A DNA stretch of 41,802 bases, from positions 1 to 41,802 of the forward strand of contig NZ_AKKF01000125.1 of NCBI RefSeq assembly GCF_000281955.1. The letters are read 5' to 3'. The stretch is from Caulobacter sp. AP07. GTDB taxonomy: Bacteria > Pseudomonadota > Alphaproteobacteria > Caulobacterales > Caulobacteraceae. This document shows, one piece after another, positions 8,219-17,065 of the stretch. The notes beneath the pieces are model-generated. The model saw nothing but the letters and a program-made list of their open reading frames with translations. It was not told where the DNA came from and did no database searches. The translations under genes and the position numbers were made by a program. Numbering within the stretch: the first letter of the stretch is position 1; each line of letters starts with the position of its first letter.

Positions 8219-10570
8219 ATGACCGTGACACGAAGGACCACCCTCGGCGCCCTGACCGCCGGCGCGACCGCCCTGGGCGCCGCGCGGTCGGTCGCCGCGC
8301 CTGCGGCCGCGTCGCCCCACCGGCTGTGGTATCGCCAGCCCGCCAAGGAATGGGTCGAGGCCCTGCCGGTCGGAACGGGGCGCATCGGCGCGATGGTGTT
8401 CGGCGGCGTCGCCGAGGAGCGCCTGCAGCTCAACGACGACACCCTGTGGGCCGGCGGACCCTATGACCCGGTCAACCCGCAGGCCCGCGCCGCCCTGCCG
8501 GAGATCCGCCGGCTGATCGCGGCCGGCGATATCGCCGAGGCCACCAAGGTCGCCGACGCCCGCTTCCTGGCCACGCCCCGATACCAGATGTCTTACCAGA
8601 CGATCGGCGACCTGCGGCTGGCCTTCCCGGGCCTGCCGGAGACGGCGGACGACTATGTGCGCGACCTCGACCTGGACGGGGCGATCGCCACGACCCGGTT
8701 CTCGGCCGGCGCGACGCGCTTCACCCGCGAGGTGATCGCCAGCGCGCCGGACCGGGTGATCGCCGTGCGCCTGACGGCCGACAAGGCCAAGGCCTTGTCG
8801 CTGGACCTGTCGTTCGCCAGCCCGTTGAACTCGCGGCCCACGGCGCGCGCCGAGGGCGCCGACACCCTGGTGCTGGCCGGAACCGGCGAGGCCCAGAACG
8901 GCGTCGAGGCGGCGCTGAAGTTCGAGTGCCGGGTGCGGGTGCTCAACAAGGGCGGAACGGTCGTCGCCGACGGCGCGGGCTTGGCCGTGCGGGGCGCCGA
9001 CGAGGTGCTGCTGCTGATCGCCTCGGCCACCAGCTATCGCCGGTTCGACGATGTCGGCGGCGATCCGGCTGCGATCAACCGCACGGCGGTCGAGGCCGCG
9101 TCGGCCAGGCCGTGGCGAGACCTGCTGGCCCGCCACCAGGCCGATCACCGCAAGCTGTTCCGCCGCGTCGCCGTCGACCTCGGGACCACCTCGGCGGCGC
9201 TCAAGCCGACCGACGAACGCATCAAGGCGTCGCCGACCACCGACGACCCGGCCCTGGCCGCCCTCTACTACCAGTACGGCCGCTACCTGCTGATCGCCTG
9301 CTCGCGCCCGGGCGGCCAGCCGGCCAACCTGCAGGGCCTGTGGAACGACCAGGCCGCGCCGCCCTGGGGCAGCAAGTACACGATCAACATCAACACCGAG
9401 ATGAACTACTGGCCGGCCGAGCCGACCGGCTTGGCCGAGTGCGTCGCGCCGCTGGTCGAGATGGTCCGCGACCTGTCGGTCACCGGGGCCCGCACCGCCC
9501 AGGCGATGTACGGCGCGCGCGGCTGGGTCGCCCACCACAACACCGACCTGTGGCGGGCCACGGCCCCGATCGACGGCGCCAAGTACGGCGTCTGGCCCAC
9601 CGGCGGGGCCTGGCTCTGCAAGCACCTGTGGGACCATTACGACTACGGCCGCGACCAAGCCTATCTGGCCGACGTCTATCCGCTGATGAGGGGCGCGGCG
9701 CTGTTCTTCGTCGACACCCTGGTGCGCGACCCCCGGACCGGCCAGGTGGTCACCAGCCCGTCGATCTCGCCGGAGAACGACCACGGCCACGGCGGGTCGC
9801 TGGTCGCCGGACCGACCATGGACCAGGCCATCATCCGCGACCTGTTCTCCAGCTGCATCGCCGCCGCCGCGATCCTCGGGACCGACGCGCCCTTGGCGGC
9901 CATACTGGCCGCCGCCCGCGACCGGCTGGCGCCTTACAAGATCGGCAAGGACGGCCAGCTCCAGGAATGGCAGGACGACTGGGACGCCGACGCCAAGGAG
10001 ATCCACCACCGGCACGTCTCGCACCTGTACGGCCTGTTCCCCAGCGACCAGATCGCCATCGACAAGACGCCCGCCCTGGCGGCGGCGGCGCGCAGGTCTC
10101 TCGAGATCCGGGGCGACCTGTCGACCGGCTGGGCCATCGCCTGGCGGCTGAACCTGTGGGCGCGGCTGGGGGAGGGGGATCACGCGCACGGCATCCTCGG
10201 CCTGCTGCTGGGTCCCGAGCGCACCTATCCCAACATGTTCGACGCCCATCCGCCGTTCCAGATCGACGGCAATTTCGGCGGGACCTCGGGGATGACCGAG
10301 ATGATCCTGCAGAGCCGCAACGGCGAGATCCTGCTGCTGCCCGCCTTGCCCTCGGCCTGGCCCAGCGGACGGCTGACCGGCCTGCGGGCCCGGGGGGCGG
10401 TCGGGGTCGACGTGGTCTGGGCGCGCGGCCGGCTGGAGTCGGCGGTGTTCACCGCCGCCGCCGACGGCCGCCACCATGTCCGCTACGCCGGCGGGGCGAT
10501 CGACCTGGACCTGAAGGCGGGCCAGCGCGTCCGGCTGACGGCCCGCGACGGCGTTCTGAGAAAGGCCTGA
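8219..10570 (+). CDS. exported glycoside hydrolase family 95 (alpha-L-fucosidase / alpha-L-galactosidase)
   Basis: 783 residues, the usual GH95 size. The N-terminal TRRTTLGAL is a twin-arginine signal. The N-terminal beta domain starts with LPVGTGRIGAMVFGG and the LNDDTLWAGGPY signature. The (alpha/alpha)6 domain holds the WNDQ...PPWGSKYTININTEMNYW block with the paired catalytic Asn residues, SPSISPEN with the presumed acid Glu, HRHVSHLYGLFP, and QIDGNFGG with another conserved acidic residue. GH95 enzymes cleave alpha-1,2-linked L-fucose or L-galactose by inversion. Such sugars decorate pectin side chains (RG-II) and xyloglucan, which fits the neighbours. A Shine-Dalgarno GGAAAGG precedes ATG 8219. 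The stop is 5 bp from the pectinesterase start. Confidence 0.92.
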   Translation: MTVTRRTTLGALTAGATALGAARSVAAPAAASPHRLWYRQPAKEWVEALPVGTGRIGAMVFGGVAEERLQLNDDTLWAGGPYDPVNPQARAALPEIRRLIAAGDIAEATKVADARFLATPRYQMSYQTIGDLRLAFPGLPETADDYVRDLDLDGAIATTRFSAGATRFTREVIASAPDRVIAVRLTADKAKALSLDLSFASPLNSRPTARAEGADTLVLAGTGEAQNGVEAALKFECRVRVLNKGGTVVADGAGLAVRGADEVLLLIASATSYRRFDDVGGDPAAINRTAVEAASARPWRDLLARHQADHRKLFRRVAVDLGTTSAALKPTDERIKASPTTDDPALAALYYQYGRYLLIACSRPGGQPANLQGLWNDQAAPPWGSKYTININTEMNYWPAEPTGLAECVAPLVEMVRDLSVTGARTAQAMYGARGWVAHHNTDLWRATAPIDGAKYGVWPTGGAWLCKHLWDHYDYGRDQAYLADVYPLMRGAALFFVDTLVRDPRTGQVVTSPSISPENDHGHGGSLVAGPTMDQAIIRDLFSSCIAAAAILGTDAPLAAILAAARDRLAPYKIGKDGQLQEWQDDWDADAKEIHHRHVSHLYGLFPSDQIAIDKTPALAAAARRSLEIRGDLSTGWAIAWRLNLWARLGEGDHAHGILGLLLGPERTYPNMFDAHPPFQIDGNFGGTSGMTEMILQSRNGEILLLPALPSAWPSGRLTGLRARGAVGVDVVWARGRLESAVFTAAADGRHHVRYAGGAIDLDLKAGQRVRLTARDGVLRKA

Positions 10571-10575
10571 ACGCG

Positions 10576-11553
10576 ATGACGGTCCCCCTGGCGCGCCGCG
10601 CGGTCCTGGCCGTCGCCCTGCTGCTCGCCCTGGGCGCCGGGCCGGCTTTGGCGGCCGTCAAGCTGCGGGTCGGGGGCGCCCACGCGGACCACGCGACCGT
10701 CCAGGCGGCCGTCGACGCCTTGCCGGCGGCGGGCGGGACCGTCGAGATCGCGCCGGGCGAATATCGCGAGAAGCTGGCCATCGCCAAGCCGGGGGTGCGC
10801 CTGGTCGGCAAGGGCAGGGCGGCGTCGGACGTGGTGCTGGTGTGGAGCGACGCCTCGGTCACGGCGGGCGGCACGATCAAGTCGGCGTCGGTCACGGTGT
10901 CCGGCGACGGCTTCTCGGCCCGCGACCTGACCATCCAGAACGACTTCCACCTGAAGGACACAAGAGCCTCGCAGGCGGTGGCCCTGGCCATCACCGCCGA
11001 CCGCGCCGTGCTGCGGAACGTGCGGCTGCTGGGCGCGCAGGACACCCTCTACGCCGCCAGCAGGAAGGGCCGGCCCAGCCGGCAGTATTTCCGCGACTGC
11101 TATATCGAGGGCCACGTCGATTTCATCTTCGGCGACGCCAAGGCGTTCTTCGACCGCTGCACGATCCACGGGATCGCCCATGACGGGGTGTTGCTGACCG
11201 CCCAGAGCAAGAACAGTCCGGACCAGGACAGCGGCTACGTGTTCGACCGTTGTCGGATCACCGCCGACCCGGCGGCGCGCGACATCTATTTCGGCCGCGC
11301 CTGGCGGCCCTACGCCACCGTGGTCTTCCTGCGCACCCGGATCGACGCGCCGCTCGAGCCGGCCGGCTGGCGCGAGTGGACGCCCGGCAAGACCGACACC
11401 TTCTCCACCGCCTACTACGCCGAATACGCCTCGAGCGGCCCGGGCGCGAACCCGGCCGCGCGCGAGCCCCGCAGTCACGCCCTGACCAAGGCCGAGGCCA
11501 AGCGGTGGTCGCGGCGCGTCTTCCTGGCCGGCCCGGACGGCTGGCGACCCTGA
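10576..11553 (+). CDS. exported pectin methylesterase (CE8)
   Basis: 325 residues with a signal peptide ([18 protein letters not shown]), then a right-handed beta-helix. The CE8 active-site blocks are all present: a Gln in SQAVALAI, Gln/Asp in GAQDTLY, the nucleophilic Asp in [10 protein letters not shown], and Arg/Trp in GRAWRPY. CE8 enzymes hydrolyse methyl esters of polygalacturonate to give methanol and free acid groups, the form that pectate lyases need. That matches the PL10 lyase encoded directly after it with an overlapping TGATG stop/start. The protein is probably periplasmic or secreted. It is preceded by GH95 with 5 bp spacing, so translation is likely coupled along the run. Confidence 0.93.
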   Translation: MTVPLARRAVLAVALLLALGAGPALAAVKLRVGGAHADHATVQAAVDALPAAGGTVEIAPGEYREKLAIAKPGVRLVGKGRAASDVVLVWSDASVTAGGTIKSASVTVSGDGFSARDLTIQNDFHLKDTRASQAVALAITADRAVLRNVRLLGAQDTLYAASRKGRPSRQYFRDCYIEGHVDFIFGDAKAFFDRCTIHGIAHDGVLLTAQSKNSPDQDSGYVFDRCRITADPAARDIYFGRAWRPYATVVFLRTRIDAPLEPAGWREWTPGKTDTFSTAYYAEYASSGPGANPAAREPRSHALTKAEAKRWSRRVFLAGPDGWRP

Positions 11554-12821
11554 TGCTGAAACGGACGATGAGCATGCCAAGCTTGAAGACCGCCGCCTTG
11601 CTGGTCGCCCTGTCCCTGGCCATTCAAGGCTCCGCCCAGGCGGGCGTGGTGGGCGAGGTCGTACCCGCCCAGCCGCTGACCGCCGAGCGGATCGCCACGC
11701 TTCCCGCACCCGAGCAGGCCGCCTGGCGGGACTACCTCAAGCGGTCGCTTTCGCGGATGAAGGCCGACGAAGACGCGCTGGTCGCCGAACGCGGCGGCCA
11801 GCCCGCGCCGCCGCCGCCCGCCGAGGGCGGTGGAGCCAAGTCCATGCCGCTGGACCGCCCGGCGGCCTGGTACGGGACGGCCGAGGCGCGCCACGTCGCC
11901 GACGTGATCGTCAGCTTCCAGACCCCGGCCGGCGGCTGGGGCAAGAACCAGTCCCGGGCCGGCGCGCTGCGCCAGCCCGGCCAGGCTTATGTGTCGCACG
12001 GCGAGGGCTATGTCGGCACGTTGGACAACGACGCCACGGTGACCGAGCTGCGGTTCCTGGCCCGCGTCGCCGGCCAGGCTTCCGAGGCCGACGGCAAGGC
12101 CTACCGCGCCAGCCTGCTGCGTGGCGTCGGCTACCTGCTGGAGGCCCAGTACCCGAACGGCGGCTGGCCGCAGGTCTGGCCTTTGCAGGGCGCCTATCAT
12201 GACGCCGTCACCTACAATGACGGCGCGATGGTCGCGGCGGTCAGGCTCCTGGAGACGGTCGCGGCGGGGCAGGGCGACTACGCCTTCGTTCCCGCTGAAT
12301 TCCGGGCGCGGGCCGCCGCCGCGAAGGATCGCGCCGTCGCCTGCATCCTGGCGAGTCAGGTGGTGGTCGACGGGCGCCGGACGGTCTGGGCCCAGCAGCA
12401 CGACGCCCTGACCCTGGGGCCGGTCGGGGCCCGCAACTTCGAGCCGGGCGCGCTGTCGAGCGCCGAAAGCGCCGACATCCTGGTCTATCTGATGAGCCTG
12501 CCCGACCCGTCGCCCGAGGTCGCCGCCGCGATCCGGGGCGGGGCTCGGTGGCTGTCCGACGCCGCCCTGCGCGACGTCGCCTGGACCCCGGCCGATCCGA
12601 CCCTGGGGCGCCGTCTCGTCGCCCAGCCCGGGGCCGGTCCGCTGTGGGCCCGGTACTACGACATCGCCAGCGGCAAGCCGGTCTATGGCGATCGCGACAG
12701 GTCGGTCCATGACGACGTCAACGACCTGAGCCTGGAGCGCCGCAACGGCTATGCCTGGTTCAACACCGCGCCCCTGAAGGTGGCCGAAGCCTACCGCCGG
12801 TGGGCCGCGACCCACCCCTAG
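11553..12821 (+). CDS. pelA: exported pectate lyase, polysaccharide lyase family 10
   Basis: 422 residues. After a signal peptide ([16 protein letters not shown]) and a Pro-rich stretch near residue 85, the (alpha/alpha)-toroid domain of PL10 begins at [14 protein letters not shown]. Diagnostic stretches are [42 protein letters not shown] and the C-terminal WARYYDI. PL10 enzymes cleave de-esterified polygalacturonate by calcium-dependent beta-elimination, giving unsaturated oligogalacturonides. The ATG at 11553 overlaps the pectinesterase stop (TGATG), so esterase and lyase are translationally coupled. In-frame ATGs at 11568 and 11574 are alternative starts. It ends the five-enzyme run; no strong terminator follows. 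The symbol is the common name for this family, not proof of orthology. Confidence 0.9.
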   Translation: MLKRTMSMPSLKTAALLVALSLAIQGSAQAGVVGEVVPAQPLTAERIATLPAPEQAAWRDYLKRSLSRMKADEDALVAERGGQPAPPPPAEGGGAKSMPLDRPAAWYGTAEARHVADVIVSFQTPAGGWGKNQSRAGALRQPGQAYVSHGEGYVGTLDNDATVTELRFLARVAGQASEADGKAYRASLLRGVGYLLEAQYPNGGWPQVWPLQGAYHDAVTYNDGAMVAAVRLLETVAAGQGDYAFVPAEFRARAAAAKDRAVACILASQVVVDGRRTVWAQQHDALTLGPVGARNFEPGALSSAESADILVYLMSLPDPSPEVAAAIRGGARWLSDAALRDVAWTPADPTLGRRLVAQPGAGPLWARYYDIASGKPVYGDRDRSVHDDVNDLSLERRNGYAWFNTAPLKVAEAYRRWAATHP

Positions 12822-12883
12822 CCCGGGTTTCGGGTTCCGCGGCGACAGCTTCGCCTCGCCGCTCGTCGGACGTCGAGTTGAAT

Positions 12884-12897
12884 TGACAACGTTATCA
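12884..12897. promoter_or_regulatory. LacI-type operator upstream of carboxylesterase
   Basis: TGACAACGTTATCA is a 14-bp near-palindrome centred on CG. The 19-bp stretch TTGAATTGACAACGTTATC (12878-12896) is identical to 16944-16962 in front of the TBDR at 17066. A -35-like TTGACA at 12883-12888 overlaps it, so a bound repressor would block RNA polymerase. It lies about 210 bp before the carboxylesterase start. Confidence 0.75.
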
Positions 12898-13104
12898 GTG
12901 TGCGCTCAATGTCACGCGTCACCGGGCGTTTCGATGGCCGGCGGAAGCTGGCCGGGGAAGGGGTCGCGTGCCGACGGCGACGATGTGGAGATGGCGAAAC
13001 CCGGGTTCAGTCGAGGCTGGCCATGGCGCACGCATCGCCGCGACCTTGCCGAAGCCAAGAGAAGCCATAACAAAATGCGGCGCCAGGCCGCTGGGAGGAA
13101 ATCA

Positions 13105-14712
13105 ATGACGGGCAAGTCAGCAATCGGCCGGACGAGCGTCCTGGTCGCGGCCTTGGCCACGGGCTTGGCGGGCGCGCCGGCTTGGGCGGCCGACGCGCCG
13201 GCGGGCGTGGTCAAGATCGACAGCGGGCGGCTGCAGGGCGTGGTCAAGGACGGGGTCGAGGCGTTCAAGGGCGTGCCCTTCGCCGCGCCGCCGGTCGGCG
13301 ACCTGCGCTGGCGGGCCCCGGCGCCGGCTCCGGCCTGGAGCGGCGTGCGCGTGGCGACCCAGTACGGCCACGACTGCGCCCAGAAGCCGTTCCCCAGCGA
13401 CGCCGCGCCGCTGGGCACGGAGCCGGCCGAGGATTGCCTAGTGATGAACGTCTGGCGCCCGACGGCGCCCGCCGCGGCCAAGCGGCCGGTGATGGTCTGG
13501 ATCTATGGCGGCGGCTTCGTCAACGGCGGGTCCTCGCCCGAGGTCTATGCCGGCGACCAGTTCGCCAAGCAGGGCGTGGTCTTCGTCAGCTTCAACTACC
13601 GGGTCGGCCGCTTCGGCTTCTTCGCCCACCCGGCCCTGACCAAGGAGAACCCCAAGGGGCCGCTGGGCAACTACGGGTTCATGGATCAGATCGCGGCCCT
13701 GAAATGGGTGCAGCGCAACATCGCCGCCTTCGGGGGCGACCCGGCCAATGTCACCATCGTCGGCGAGTCGGCCGGCGGCTTCTCCGTCCACACCCTGCTG
13801 ACCTCGCCGGCCGCCAAGGGCCTGTTCCACAAGGCGATCATCGAGTCCGGCGGCGGGCGCGGCACCATGACGCCCGGCCGCAAGGTCAGCGGCCAGGCTC
13901 CGGGCGGGCCAGCCTCCGGCGAGTCGATCGGGGTGGCCTTCGCCCAGAAGGCCGGGGTCTCCGGCGAAGACGCCGCCGCCTTGGCCGCCCTGCGCGCCTT
14001 GCCCGCCGACAAGGTGGTCGACGGCCTGAACATGATGAGCATGTTCGGCAATCCGACCTATGCCGGGCCGATGACCGACGGCCAGATCGTGGTCGACGAG
14101 CCCGAGACGATCTACCGGGCCGGTGGCGGGGCCAATGTGCCGCTGATGGTCGGCGCCACCAGCATGGACATCGGCTTCTCCTTCGCCCGCAGCCTTGACG
14201 AGGTCTACGCCCCGTTCGGGCCTGAGCGGCGGGCGGCGGCGCAGGCCGCCTATGATCCCACGGGCTCCAACAACCTGCGGGCCATCGGGACCCTGACGGC
14301 CAGCGACCGGATGATGGTCGAGCCGGCGCGGTTCATGGCCAGGGCCTGGGCGGCGGACAAGCGGCCGGTCTACGCCTTCCGCTTCTCCTATGTGGCCGAG
14401 TCCATGCGCAAGGAATGGCCGGGCGCGCCGCACGCCACCGAGATTCCGTACGTGTTCGACACGGTCAAGGCCAAGTACGGCGCGGCCCTGACGCCGGCCG
14501 ACGCCCAGATGGCGCGGCTCACCAACAGCTACTGGGTCGCCTTCGCCAAGACCGGCGACCCGAACGGGGCCGGCCTGCCGACCTGGCCGGTCTACGACGC
14601 GGCCGGCGACCAGATCCTCGACTTCGCCAATGACGGGGTCGCGGCCAAGGCCGATCCGTGGAAGGCGCGGCTGGACCTGACGCAGCAGGTGGCCGACAGC
14701 GCCAAGCCCTAG
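13105..14712 (+). CDS. exported type-B carboxylesterase
   Basis: 535 residues from ATG 13105, chosen because GGGAGGAAA lies just upstream and a signal peptide (SVLVAALATGLAGAPAWAAD) begins there. The alpha/beta-hydrolase fold shows the type-B signatures: FKGVPFAAPPVGDLRW, EDCLVMNVW, the oxyanion-hole YGGGF, nucleophile Ser222 in GESAGG, and a catalytic His in PHATEIPYVF. The family hydrolyses short acyl or aromatic esters. Next to pectin enzymes it may remove feruloyl or acetyl esters from side chains, but this is inference. A LacI operator shared with the TBDR at 17066 sits upstream, so the two are probably induced together. A strong rho-independent terminator follows at once. Confidence 0.88.
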   Translation: MTGKSAIGRTSVLVAALATGLAGAPAWAADAPAGVVKIDSGRLQGVVKDGVEAFKGVPFAAPPVGDLRWRAPAPAPAWSGVRVATQYGHDCAQKPFPSDAAPLGTEPAEDCLVMNVWRPTAPAAAKRPVMVWIYGGGFVNGGSSPEVYAGDQFAKQGVVFVSFNYRVGRFGFFAHPALTKENPKGPLGNYGFMDQIAALKWVQRNIAAFGGDPANVTIVGESAGGFSVHTLLTSPAAKGLFHKAIIESGGGRGTMTPGRKVSGQAPGGPASGESIGVAFAQKAGVSGEDAAALAALRALPADKVVDGLNMMSMFGNPTYAGPMTDGQIVVDEPETIYRAGGGANVPLMVGATSMDIGFSFARSLDEVYAPFGPERRAAAQAAYDPTGSNNLRAIGTLTASDRMMVEPARFMARAWAADKRPVYAFRFSYVAESMRKEWPGAPHATEIPYVFDTVKAKYGAALTPADAQMARLTNSYWVAFAKTGDPNGAGLPTWPVYDAAGDQILDFANDGVAAKADPWKARLDLTQQVADSAKP

Positions 14713-14757
14713 GAAGGTGCGGCCTCGTCCCCCCTCCGGACGGGGCCGCTTCCTTTT
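14712..14757 (+). terminator. rho-independent terminator after carboxylesterase
   Basis: GCGGCCTCGTCC pairs with GGACGGGGCCGC (one G-U pair) around a CCCCTCC loop, extended by GGAAG/CTTCC, and is followed by TTTT at 14754-14757. It separates the carboxylesterase from the first LacI gene. Confidence 0.75.
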
Positions 14758-14766
14758 CGAATCCGC

Positions 14767-14774
14767 GCTATATC
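14767..14774 (+). promoter_or_regulatory. sigma73-type -10 element for LacI gene
   Basis: GCTATATC matches the Caulobacter housekeeping -10 consensus GCTANAWC in full. It lies after the terminator and about 54 bp before the GTG start at 14828. The -35 region is poor, so a weak promoter or an activated one is possible. Confidence 0.4.
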
Positions 14775-14827
14775 TGCATCCAAGAACCGCCGCGCCTGCC
14801 TGGCCGGTGGGAGGAGGGCGTTCGCGC

Positions 14828-15841
14828 GTGACGACGACGATCAAGGACGTGGCCGCCCGAGCCGGCCTGTCGGTGATGACGGTGTCGCGGGTGCTGAACG
14901 GCGAGCGCCACGTCAGCGCCGAGGCCCGCGCCAAGGTGCAGGACGCCATCGAGGCGCTCGACTTCCGGCGCAACACCTTCGCGCGCGGCCTTCCGGGTTC
15001 GCGGTCGTTCCTGATCTGCCTGGTGATCCCGGAAATGATCCCGGCCTATGTGGCGGAGTTCCAGCACGGCGCGATCGAGTCCTGTCGCGCCAAGGGCTAC
15101 CACCTGGTGGTGCTGCCCTATGAGACCGGCGCGGACGCCGCGGCCGGCGTGGTGGCGGGCGCGGTGGCCTCGCTGCGGCCGGACGGCTTCCTGCTGCTAC
15201 CGCCGATCACCGACGACCAGGCGGTGCTGGACGTGCTGGACCGGTCGGAAACCCCCTATGTCCGGATGGCGCCGCTGACCGAGCTTGAGCGGGCGTCATC
15301 GATCTCGATGGACGACGCCGAGGCCGCCCGAAGGATGACGGCGGCGCTGCTTGACCTTGGTCACGGGCGGATAGGCTTCTTCACCGGACCGCCCGACCAC
15401 GCCGCCTCCGTCTGGCGGCTGGAAGGCTATCGCCGCGCGCTCCAGGAGCGCGGGCTGGCGGTCGATACCCGGCTGGTGCGCGAAGGCGAGGGCGTCTTCG
15501 ACGGCGACGAGACCGAGGTCGTGGCCTTGCTGACCGGCCCCGACCGGCCCAGCGCCATCTTCGCGTTCAACGACGAGATCGCGCTGGCCGTCATGGCCGT
15601 GGCCTATCGGTTGGGCCTGTCCGTGCCCGGAGATCTCTCGGTCGCCGGCTTCGACGACAGCGAGCTCTCGCGGCTGTCCTGGCCGGCCTTGACCACGGTG
15701 CGCCAGCCCATCTTCGCCATGGCGGGGGCGGCCGCCGAGCTGGTCATCGCCCAGGCCGAGGCCGGAACCCGGCGCATCGAACACCGGCGGCTGGATTTCG
15801 ACCTGATGCTCCGCGACACCATCGGGGCGCCCCGGCCCTAG
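14828..15841 (+). CDS. LacI-family transcriptional regulator (first copy)
   Basis: 337 residues. I start at GTG 14828 (TTTIKDVAARAGLS), since GAGGAGG lies 10 bases upstream and the LacI helix-turn-helix begins at residue ~5 (TIKDVAARAGLSVMTVSRVLNG). A hinge and a periplasmic-binding-protein-like sugar domain follow (residues ~60-335, ending RDTIGAPRP). The family binds CG-centred palindromes and is released by a sugar or sugar acid. It has its own promoter-like -10 at 14767. Its stop overlaps the stop of the convergent second LacI gene by 4 bp (CTAG). Which operator it binds is not settled; the palindrome at 2002-2015 or the TGACAACGTTATCA set are candidates. Confidence 0.9.
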   Translation: MTTTIKDVAARAGLSVMTVSRVLNGERHVSAEARAKVQDAIEALDFRRNTFARGLPGSRSFLICLVIPEMIPAYVAEFQHGAIESCRAKGYHLVVLPYETGADAAAGVVAGAVASLRPDGFLLLPPITDDQAVLDVLDRSETPYVRMAPLTELERASSISMDDAEAARRMTAALLDLGHGRIGFFTGPPDHAASVWRLEGYRRALQERGLAVDTRLVREGEGVFDGDETEVVALLTGPDRPSAIFAFNDEIALAVMAVAYRLGLSVPGDLSVAGFDDSELSRLSWPALTTVRQPIFAMAGAAAELVIAQAEAGTRRIEHRRLDFDLMLRDTIGAPRP

Positions 15842-16857
15842 ACACCCTTCGGCGGCGCCGTCGAGTCGCGGGGCATGACCTGGAAATCGAAGCCGCGGGC
15901 CGCGGGCTCCGGCGTTTCGCCCGCGGTGGCGGCGATCAGCATGTCGGTGGCGGCCGCGCACATCTCCTCGATCGGCTGGCGGACCGTGGTCAGCGGCAGC
16001 CAGCTCCTCCGCGCCGCCCAGGTGTCGTCGAAACCGGCCACCGAGACCGCGTCCGGGATGCTCAGGCCCAGTTCCCGCGCCGCGGCCGTGACGCCCAGCG
16101 CCATCCTGTCGTTGGCGGCGAAGATCGCGGTGGGGCGGTCGTCGCGCGTCAGCAGCCGGCGACCGGCCTGAATGCCGGACTCGAAGGTGAAGTCGCCCGG
16201 GACGACATGGTCCGGCGAGGGGACGAGGCCGGCCTGGTCCATCGCCCGCCGGAAGCCCGCCAGGCGCGGACCGGCGGCGGCGTGTCCCGGCGGCCCCTGG
16301 ACGAAGCCGATCGTCGCGTGGCCCAGGGCCAGCAGATAGCCGGTGAGCGCGAAAGCGGCCTCGGCGTCGTCGATGAAGACGCAGGGCGAGCGGTCGCGAT
16401 CCGCGTGGGGCGCGACCCGCACATGGCGCACCTTGAGTCGCTCCAGCGTGGCGATCACGACGGGATCGTCGGAAAGCGGCGGGGTCAGGATCAGGCCGTC
16501 CAGCCGCAGGCTCGAGAGGATGTGCTCGATCTGCTGGCCGACGTCGTCCCGGGCGTCCACCGGCTCGATGGCGAGGTGGTAGCCGGCCTCGCGGCAGCGG
16601 AGCAGGGCGCCGATCTCCGCCTCGGTGACGAAGCCGTAGTTGGCGGTGTCGTAGAGCAGGCCGATCAGTCGCGACGGCGCGCCGGTCAGGCCGCGGGCGG
16701 CGATGTTGGGGCGGTAGCCCAGGGCGTCGGCGGCGGTCAGGACCCGGTCGCGGACCGATTCGCGGACATGCGGCTCGCCGTTCAGCACCCGCGACACCGT
16801 CTTGAAGGAGACCTGCGCCTTGCTGGCGACGTCTTTGATCGTCGGTGAACGGTTCAA
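15838..16857 (-). CDS. LacI-family transcriptional regulator (second copy)
   Basis: 339 residues with the LacI helix-turn-helix at the N-terminus (TIKDVASKAQVSFKTVSRVLNG) and a ligand-binding core that ends VMPRDSTAPPKGV. It is a clear homologue of the convergent LacI gene, with the same domain order, but differs in the recognition helix (SFKTVSRV against SVMTVSRV), so the two probably read different operators. It is divergent from the TBDR at 17066, and two operators (16927-16940 and 16950-16963) lie between them. That placement makes it the best candidate to bind TGACAACGTTATCA and to control itself, the TBDR/GH3 operon and the carboxylesterase. The ligand is probably a pectin-derived sugar (inference). 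Confidence 0.92.
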   Translation of the reverse strand: MNRSPTIKDVASKAQVSFKTVSRVLNGEPHVRESVRDRVLTAADALGYRPNIAARGLTGAPSRLIGLLYDTANYGFVTEAEIGALLRCREAGYHLAIEPVDARDDVGQQIEHILSSLRLDGLILTPPLSDDPVVIATLERLKVRHVRVAPHADRDRSPCVFIDDAEAAFALTGYLLALGHATIGFVQGPPGHAAAGPRLAGFRRAMDQAGLVPSPDHVVPGDFTFESGIQAGRRLLTRDDRPTAIFAANDRMALGVTAAARELGLSIPDAVSVAGFDDTWAARRSWLPLTTVRQPIEEMCAAATDMLIAATAGETPEPAARGFDFQVMPRDSTAPPKGV

Positions 16858-16926
16858 GCCAAACTCCCGCCGGCGCGCCTACGAGGTCTAGTGACAATCG
16901 GTTCGCGCAACCAGAGCTTTAGGGAG

Positions 16927-16940
16927 TGATAACGTTGTCA
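16927..16940. promoter_or_regulatory. LacI-type operator 1 between lacI-like gene and TBDR
   Basis: TGATAACGTTGTCA is the exact reverse complement of the operator at 12884-12897. It is paired with a second copy 23 bp away (centre to centre), about two helical turns, which would allow cooperative binding. Confidence 0.75.
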
Positions 16941-16949
16941 TAATTGAAT

Positions 16950-16963
16950 TGACAACGTTATCG
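16950..16963. promoter_or_regulatory. LacI-type operator 2 overlapping TBDR -35 element
   Basis: TGACAACGTTATCG matches the operator at 12884-12897 in 13 of 14 bases, with 19 identical bases including flanks. TTGACA (16949-16954) in it resembles a -35 element for the TBDR at 17066; I could not find a convincing -10. Confidence 0.75.
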
Positions 16964-17065
16964 CATTCGTTTTCCCTTAGGAGACCGACCCGGCGCGATC
17001 CGCCGGACGGACCCAAGAACAAAGCAGATGGCCGGGCGCGACTCGGCCACGCAGGGGAGGAAACG

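Noticed and set aside
12883..13104. N-terminal extension of the carboxylesterase from 12883
   Set aside because: It would start inside the LacI operator, has no ribosome site, and would place 74 residues before a clear signal peptide.
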